From the NCBI GenBank assembly GCA_021014325.1, contig CM037473.1:21504822-21568821 (forward strand): 64,000 nt of DNA, written 5' to 3'. A program made the translations under genes and the position numbers. The DNA is from Plazaster borealis (lineage: Eukaryota > Echinodermata > Asteroidea > Forcipulatida > Labidiasteridae). Under the pieces are notes generated by a model that saw only the letters and a program-made list of their open reading frames with translations, was not told the origin of the DNA and did not search any database. Within the stretch, counting starts at the first letter, position 1. Each line of letters opens with the position of its first letter. This document shows positions 57,363 through 64,000 of the stretch, piece by piece.

Positions 57363-57761
57363 CCAACAAAAAAACTTGATATCATTTTTATTTGAAGAGT
57401 ATTTTGATATTAATAAAAAGAACAATATAAAGACGAGTATACACTTCCCTTACATATTTATCCGACTGCGCTGGGAGACCCACACGGAGGTATGGGTCAT
57501 GACACATCTCCAAAAAACAGGGCCATACATGCATCGCTTACTGTACTTTGTTGATTTATAGTCACAGCTGGACAACTCTGTGTAGGATAGTCACAGCTGG
57601 TTAAATTCATTGAATCAACTAGAGAAGCGACACAGAATAGTTGAGTGCAAAACACTTTTGTTATTTTCACTTTTAAAATAACCCACTGTGGAAAAACTCT
57701 TAAGATTAACTCTTAGGTCCAGAATACCATAATCTCCTATCGACAGGCCTCGCGCTTCAAG

Positions 57762-60700
57762 ATGTACTCTTCATTGCAAACAACACAGGAAGAGGGCGAA
57801 AACGTTGACTCTAAACAGAACATTGTCAAGGAGACGACCCCTGCCATTCCTCTTAACGATAAGGACTTAAGCAGGCAGGATGCTGGCTCAGCTGATGAAG
57901 CGATTCCCGAGAGAGAAACATGGGGAGGACGTTTTGAGTTCATCCTCTCTGTCATGGGTTATTCCATTGGGCTTGGCAATGTCTGGAGATTTCCATATTT
58001 ATGCTACGATAACGGTGGAGGTGAGATATACAAAAGAATAATCCTTGTTGTTGTTTTGGTCTATTTCGTTAGAATTTTTATTTCAACTGACTGTACTAAC
58101 AAACATTTGATACTTTTACATGTTGATTTGGTAAATTCTTTATCACACAAATAGCATATAGGCTTCATCAAGGATCAAAACTATTGGGTGAAAGGGAGTG
58201 TAAAATACATGAATTGCTCATGGCTGTTTTTTTGTGTCCAACTGTAGAGTTGTTAGTGATCCAGGGGTCGATTTCACAAAACTCTTCCTAACTTAGGACT
58301 AGTCATAGGCAATGCTAAGAGATAGGACTAGTCTTAAGTTAGGACCAGTACTTAAGACTAGTCCTATCTCTTAGCATTGCCTAGGACTAGTCCTAAGTTA
58401 GGAAGAGTTTTGTGAAATCGACCCCAGCTGCAGGCCTTTTTAAATCACTTAATGTTATTTCAATTGTTTCACAAGGTGCATTTCTGATTCCTTATTTCAT
58501 CATGATCGGACTGGTGGCATTACCGATCACATTCCTGGAGCTATGTCTCGGGCAGTTTTCCAGTCTTGGGTGCATCGGTGTTTGGAACTACTGCAAACTA
58601 TTCAAAGGTATTGAAGTCTTTCTCTAGTAAATCTAGAAACAGGCAAGATGTTCTTCAAACTTTAGTCTGATTTCAGATTTGTGTTTGCCTTTGGAAAAAA
58701 TCAGAACAACTGTGATTAAATAGCCTGAAAAGTCTATTGAAGCTTCACCATACTTACATGTGTGTCAGTCCTTCTCAACAAATTTGTCCTACTTTTTTCC
58801 AAGGACCAAATACATACCTGTATAAATGATTACTTACTATAACTGTCTATAAACAGATGAGGGGGTTGAAACAGTGGCATCACCAGAGGGGTGGGGGGGG
58901 GGCGGTATCCCCCTGCTCAGAATTCTCGCCCCCCTCTTGTCCAGCGGCGTAGCCACGGGGGGGCCTGGGGGGGGCACGTGCCCCCCCCCACAAATTTCCA
59001 GTGCCCCCCCAGGTGCCCCCCATGAAAAAATTGCAATAGTGCCCACACAAAAAGAAAGTTAAAAGAATGAAAACGAAACATTACAAAACAAAATACATCT
59101 GCTATTTGTAGGCCTTTATTTACAAATAAAGTAAAACAAAACTTTAGTCGTATTCAAAGCCAATAATTATGCTGTGGGGATTGTCGCTATCATCACCGGA
59201 AGCGCGCGCGCCCACGTGTTGATCAATGCAATGCAGCGGAATGAACAGTTGGTGATGTGCATGACGGAGAGACCAAAAAGTTCTGCTACGCGCACGCGCA
59301 ACGATGGTCCAAGTAAACCAATGTTTTGTACATGAACCGTTGGTTATCGTTACCAGCGATTACGGCGGCGGCCATATTGCTACCGGAAGGCGAGGATTCT
59401 GAAAAACAGTGAGATTTTAACTTTTTTTTTTAGGAGTGGATTTTCTGGACCCGCGCCGAGCTCACTGTGAAAACAAAAAACACGTAGAGCCTAATTTTCG
59501 CGAGATCCGGTTTCAAAAGAGAACTCCAGGTGCATTTAAATGTGAAGGGCAACAAGTCTCTAATAGGATTTTGTACATGGCACTCTATGGGTGCACCCCA
59601 CTAATTCCACTCCCATAGCATTCAGTGCAAAAGGCTAAATATTCAAAAATACACGAAAAATACTTAAAAGTCTCACAGCTTTTTACAATTTAAGTATTAA
59701 TTGACTCTTGAACTTTTATTCTCTGCTCAATTTAATATGGGGAGTCCCTGGTCCCGTCGAGTTATTCTCCCTCCAAATAAAACCACCCCTACACCGGTGT
59801 AATTTTCCAAACGTCCGAGCATCAATCTTGAAAAATGTCCCTACACGTCTCGGCAAATAGGACCATTTTTTCAGGGCCTATGTCATCCAAAACACCTCAA
59901 GTTGGAAGTCAACAACCCCCAGGTTACAATTGGGCAACATTTTCACACTCTACCCCTTTTATTGGGCTCTCAAATCTGTCTAATATAGGATATTTTCAGG
60001 GCCTACAAAATATTCATGAGCTCGACGCTCTGTTTTCTCCATATTTAGTGGGGTGCACCCCTATGAGGTTCGTGGAGACGATAGCGGATCAAACCTCATA
60101 GTTCTAGGGCTAGGAGTACATGACCCCAACCACTGACACACCCATTCTCCCTGGGCCCCCCCACTTGGAAGCAATGCCCCCCTGTGCCCCCCCCACCGAA
60201 AAATTCCTAGCTACGCCGCTGCTCGTCCCACAAATGAAATTGGCAAAAAATGCACAAACGAATAGTTTGGTACATTTAATAGCCCCTCCCCTCCCCCCAA
60301 AAATATCTAAAAATAGTGTCTGAACAGGACACAGGTTAACAAGTATTCAAGAGTTAGATTTAACAACTTACAAATTCATTTTCCCCCTGCACCCAACTCA
60401 CAAACCCCCGCCCTTGCCCGTTTCTAATTTCTGTCATCCTATTTTATTTGATATTTTAGGCCTACTGTTCAAATAATATACTTGGGTTTTTTTTTATGCA
60501 TGCAGGAGCCGGATTTGCCATGGCATTTTTGTCAGCAGGCTTTTGTCTTTACTACAACCTCGTTATTGCATATTGCATTTATTACATGGTCGTATCCGTC
60601 TTCAATCCTCAACCCTGGGTTGGGTGTGACCACGAGTGGAACACCGACAACTGCTATGAGACGAAGTCTTTTGGACAATTTCAAAAAGAGTATTTTAATA

Positions 60701-62978
60701 CTTCAAATAGCTCTTTACACCCAACGAGTGAAACACTTACATCGTCATCACTATCTACTCTGGCAAACTTCACAGCTGCGGGAAATTTTACAGGAAAGCG
60801 TGTACGAGCCACAGAAGAATACTGGAAGTAAAACATTACTTTGTTTGATAACTTTTGCAATTAAGACACTTAAAGGCAGGGTATACTTTAGGTAATAGTC
60901 AAAGACCAGTATCCTCACTTGGTGTATCCCAAAATATGCATATAAAGTAACAAACCTGTGGAAATTTGGGCTCAATTGGTCATCAAAGTTGCATGCAAAT
61001 AATGAAAGAAGAAACCACCCTTATTGTTGCATAGAAGTGTGTGCTTTCAGATGCCTGCAGCCTTTCACAGATTCAAATTTGTTGGTGAAAAATTACCTCT
61101 TTCTCCTAAGAGAAACGACATTACTTCAAAGGGGGTTGTTTCTAACAATGTTTTTATGGTATCAACAGCTCTCCAGTGCTCTTTATACCAAGTAAGTTTT
61201 TATGGTCATTAATTTTTGGAGTAACTACCAAAGATATACCCTCCCTTTAATTAATATACACAAGTTAACTAAGGATGTATTTTAAACATATTTTCTATGA
61301 TACATATTTATGATAATTTATGTCAAAAGGTGCCCCTTTTAATAATTTTCAGAAATATGAACACAAGTCACATAAAAACCTACCCTGAATTGCATGATGA
61401 CTAGTACCATGGAAAAAACCCAACATGCGTCTTCATAATAAGTATTACATTTCTTTGCTTCATTAAATGATGATCATTTTAAAGGGTCTGTATACGTTTG
61501 GTAATGACTCTGAAAAATAATGGCAATAAAAACTTACTTCGTAAGAAGTACGGTACAGCAGCTTTGGATAGTTTAATGCATTTTGAGAAACTGTTCACTT
61601 CGAAGTACTGCGGTTATGGAAAAGTGACTTTTTATCTCAGAAAATTTGAATCTGAGAAGTGTTACTGCAGTAGCGTTTCTAAGATTGTCTATTCCAATTG
61701 CAGATTATTCTTCCTGAGTGGACACCAAATTTTCGGTAATATTTCAAAAACACTCCCACCTTGAAATTTGAATGCAATTTTCACAGATTAGTTTTATGGT
61801 TTATCTACAACTATATAGGATTGAAACAAACATTGGGTTCCAATTACGTATACACTTAATGCACTTTTAGGAAGACCATCAAACATTGACACTAAAATAC
61901 CGCCTCTGTATGTTCTAATAAGCCATTCTTTATGAATCGATATTATACAGGTTCCATGTGTTAGACATATCTGATGGCTTGCATTCTCTCGGATCTATTC
62001 GTTGGCAACTATTATTGGCCTTTTCAGCTGCTTGGGTCATTGTCTACGTATGCATCTCTAAAGGAGTAAAATCGTCTGGTAAAGTAAGTAAAGCACCAAT
62101 AATAACCGACAAAAACAAATACCTTCTAAAAGGTTGCTATGACACCTCAGTTAGAATTATAAAAATGAAAAGGTCTTGGCTCCCCCCCTCTCTCTCTCTC
62201 TGGTCGAACGAGGTCGAACTCATGTTGAGATTTGCCCATTCATGTCTATCCATCATTAAATTAGGAAGATCAGTTCGAAGCACCCTGATATCCCTGGCAA
62301 CTACATCTGTATGAGCTTTTGTCTTCCCCTATTTCTCCATCCATGTTTTGGTGACCCTCCCACAGACACAACTGAGTGGCTGTGTTTTGGGATCATGAGA
62401 TACTTTGATATTGTTTGACAGCAATGTGATCTGAAATAGGTTTACGATTTCTCTCCAAACAGGCGGTCTACTTTACCGCCACTTTTCCTTATGTTTTGCT
62501 CATCGTTCTCTTCATTCGCGGGGTGACACTGGAAGGGTCTCTTCAAGGAATTTTGTTCTTCATCAGACCGGACTTTAAATCTCTTGGTAAAGCAAAGGTA
62601 GGAACAAATCAAGCATAAGTAACTGATTTATGATAGCATTTCAAGGGCTTCATAGTTTTACAGCTTAGCATGGAAGTATGTTGTCAATTGTTGTGTTGAT
62701 TTTGTGTGCCAATGAGCTTTGGTCTGAGTATACCCAAACTGTAACTGCTTTTAATTATTCCTTTCAGGTGTGGCAGGCTGCAGCCAATCAGGTGTTTCTC
62801 TCCTTCAGCCCAGGATGGGGAGGTATGCACACACTGGCGAGCTATAATAAATTCACCAACAACTGTTACAGGTTAGTCCATCCAAAGAAAAACATCAAGC
62901 TTGTATTTCCAAATAGCGATCTTGCATTTTAACGAAGTGCACAAAAAAACAACAACAACCCAAACAACAACCCCAACA

Positions 62979-63009
<31 letters not shown>

Positions 63010-63116
63010 CAACAACAACAACAACAGCAACAGCAGCAGCAGCAGCGGCAGCAGCAACAACATTAGCAACAGCAACATCAACAGCAACAACAACAGCAGC
63101 AGCAACAGCAACCCCA

Positions 63117-63147
<31 letters not shown>

Positions 63148-63162
63148 CAGCAACAGCAACAG

Positions 63163-63197
<35 letters not shown>

Positions 63198-63198
63198 T

Positions 63199-63233
<35 letters not shown>

Positions 63234-63288
63234 ACAACAACAACAGCAACAGCAACAGCAACCCCAACAGCAGCAGCAGCAGCAACAG

Positions 63289-63325
<37 letters not shown>

Positions 63326-64000
63326 TGCATGCTTACCCCAATTATACCTGTAATTGAAGTGATAAATTTGCTCATGCTTTATACCAAAAATGTTTTACTT
63401 TTGTCCGTGGTTCCGAAGAAAAACACAAGTTTTGCTTCATTAATGTTTGATTGAATTCTTTTCTCTTTATATACTTCAGGGATGCCTTCATGTTCTGCAT
63501 ATCGTGTGCCTGTACCAGTATATTCGCTGGTTTTGTCATGTTCTCAATTGTAGGTTTCATGGCCCATGATTCTAACACAACTGTTGAAGAGGTAGTTGAT
63601 GCTGGTAAGTATTTTCCTAATAAACTGGTGTGCATAAGAAACCATCTGGGAAATTTAACTTCTGGAATTTTAAAGGGAAAGTATTTCTTTGGTAATTACT
63701 CCCAAAAATTATGACAATAAAAACTTACTTGGTATAAAAAGCACTGGAAAGCTGTTGATATTATAAAACATTGTTAGAAACGACACCCTTTGAAGTTGTG
63801 TAGTTTTAGTGAAAGAGGTAATTTTTCACCAAAAGTTTAATCTGAAGGCATCTGATGAAAGCAAAAATTAATTCTATGCATCAAGGGTGTTTTTTTATTT
63901 TATAATTTATTTGCAACTTTGATGACGAATTGAGCCAAAATTTTCACAGGTTTGTTATTTTATGCATATGTTGGGGCACACAAAGTGAGCTAGGATACTG
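57762..64000 (+). CDS. SLC6 Na+/Cl- dependent transporter, glycine-transporter-like (3' part beyond window)
   Basis: Exons: 57762-58020, 58476-58607, 60506-60827, 61951-62083, 62463-62597, 62768-62871, 63480-63604; the phases agree (403 residues) and the last ends in a GTAAGT donor, so the gene continues. An acidic/polar N-terminal tail is followed by TM1, [20 protein letters not shown] (67-85), with the NVWRFP sodium/substrate motif. Then [17 protein letters not shown] (TM2-loop) and an EL2 with Cys171 and Cys180 and four NxS/T sites (195, 198, 218, 224). Next come [40 protein letters not shown] and [25 protein letters not shown] and SYNKF.NNCYRD resemble glycine transporters (SLC6A5/A9) most, but substrate is not settled without TM6-TM8 in full. 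Plasma-membrane uptake of an amino acid or amine is expected. Confidence 0.93.
58262..58425. mobile_element. Palindromic MITE CAGGGGTCGATTTCAC (copy 2)
   Basis: Nearly identical to 49348-49513 and almost self-complementary over its whole 164 bases. It lies in SLC6 intron 1 and ends 50 bases before exon 2 (58476). Confidence 0.9.
58942..60221. mobile_element. Non-autonomous DNA transposon with CAGCGGCGTAGC ends, 1.28 kb
   Basis: Left end CAGCGGCGTAGCCACGGGGG GGCC; right end GGAATTTTT-like to GCTACGCCGCTG when reversed, with G/C-homopolymer stretches (gggggggcacgtgccccccc) next to both ends. CA...TG ends of this type are common in hAT-like elements. The eight bases outside (CTCTTGTC and CTCGTCCC) match at only five positions. 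No transposase frame is seen inside. In SLC6 intron 2. Confidence 0.75.
60870..61250 (+). mobile_element. Family A MITE (A8), diverged
   Basis: TTAAAGGCAGGGTATACTTT ... AAAGATATACCCTCCCTTTA A. It keeps 'tcctcacttggtgtatccca' and 'attggtcatcaaagttgca'. More diverged than A1-A7. In SLC6 intron 3, 42 bases after exon 3. Confidence 0.85.
61479..61859. mobile_element. TTAA MITE, family B (copy 5)
   Basis: TTAAAGGGTCTGTATACGTT TGG ... 'gggttccaattacgtataca cttaa'. In SLC6 intron 3, about 90 bases before exon 4. Confidence 0.85.
62958..63328 (+). repeat. CAG/CAA trinucleotide tract, about 370 bp, in SLC6 intron 6
   Basis: Almost pure CAG and CAA triplets, with a few CCC, CAT, CGG and TAG. All six frames read as long homopolymer-like frames (Gln, Thr/Ala or Leu). 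It lies between exon 6 (ends 62871, AG|GTTAGT) and exon 7 (starts 63480), both firmly placed, so it is intronic and not polyglutamine coding. Confidence 0.93.
63670..64000 (-). mobile_element. Family A MITE (A9), cut by the window edge
   Basis: Starts TTAAAGGGAAAGTATTTCTT TGG and runs through 'gaaacgacaccctttgaagt' and 'attttcacaggtttgttatt' to the last base. Follows SLC6 exon 7 by 65 bases. Confidence 0.85.

Larger units (their letters stand above)
50526..57761. other. ACADS 3' flank and intergenic region before the SLC6 gene
   Basis: AATAAA at 51100 and near 51891 could end ACADS transcripts. An S2 fragment lies at 52573-52740, poly-G runs near 53734 and 56378, and an (AAAC)n tract at 57325-57362. 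A GTGAGT donor after a CpG-containing block near 54530-54598 could end a non-coding first exon of the SLC6 gene, without proof. TATAAA at 57426 lies 336 bases above the SLC6 start. I see no other gene in these 7.2 kb. Confidence 0.5.

Noticed and set aside
62901..63375. Open frames of 148-150 codons on both strands (Thr/Ala-rich or Leu-rich)
   Set aside because: They are translations of the CAG/CAA tract, which lies between two well-placed SLC6 exons.

Overview
This is a eukaryotic nuclear window with spliced genes, GT-AG introns, about 60% A+T, and very many short non-coding transposable elements. The protein matches, the density of TTAA-flanked miniature elements and the tRNA-derived SINEs fit a marine invertebrate deuterostome. 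My best guess is an echinoderm, probably a sea star; that is inference, since no species marker is visible. I rebuilt five genes exon by exon with consistent intron phases.

Layout. (1) 1055-16519, minus strand: APPBP2-like TPR protein, 12 exons, 581 aa. (2) 18758-25659, plus: PIPOX-like peroxisomal sarcosine/pipecolate oxidase, 8 exons, 385 aa, ending in AKL. (3) 27965-29577, plus: a two-exon gene for a small secreted protein with 8 cysteines (135 aa) that I cannot assign to any family. (4) 33972-50525, plus: ACADS-like short-chain acyl-CoA dehydrogenase, 10 exons, 424 aa. (5) 57762 to beyond the right edge, plus: SLC6 Na+/Cl- coupled transporter, closest by eye to glycine transporters, 7 exons in view.

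The rest is introns and intergenic DNA filled with repeats. They include at least nine copies of a ~370 bp TTAA-flanked MITE (family A), five of a related family (B), one of a third (C), two of a fourth (D), and foldback elements of several kinds. There are three tRNA-derived SINE families (S1-S3), 3' ends of non-LTR retrotransposons, a 1.28 kb terminal-inverted-repeat element starting CAGCGGCGTAGC, and a 370 bp CAG/CAA tract in an SLC6 intron. Several insertions are nested and give relative ages.

The genes do not form a pathway. Two metabolic enzymes (PIPOX, peroxisome; ACADS, mitochondrion) and possibly a glycine transporter sit near each other, and sarcosine oxidation does release glycine, but nothing in the sequence shows co-regulation. 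The items most worth following are the orphan secreted Cys-rich gene, the inverted repeats that bracket APPBP2 exon 6, the altered cofactor-region motif of the PIPOX-like enzyme, and the TTAA element families.
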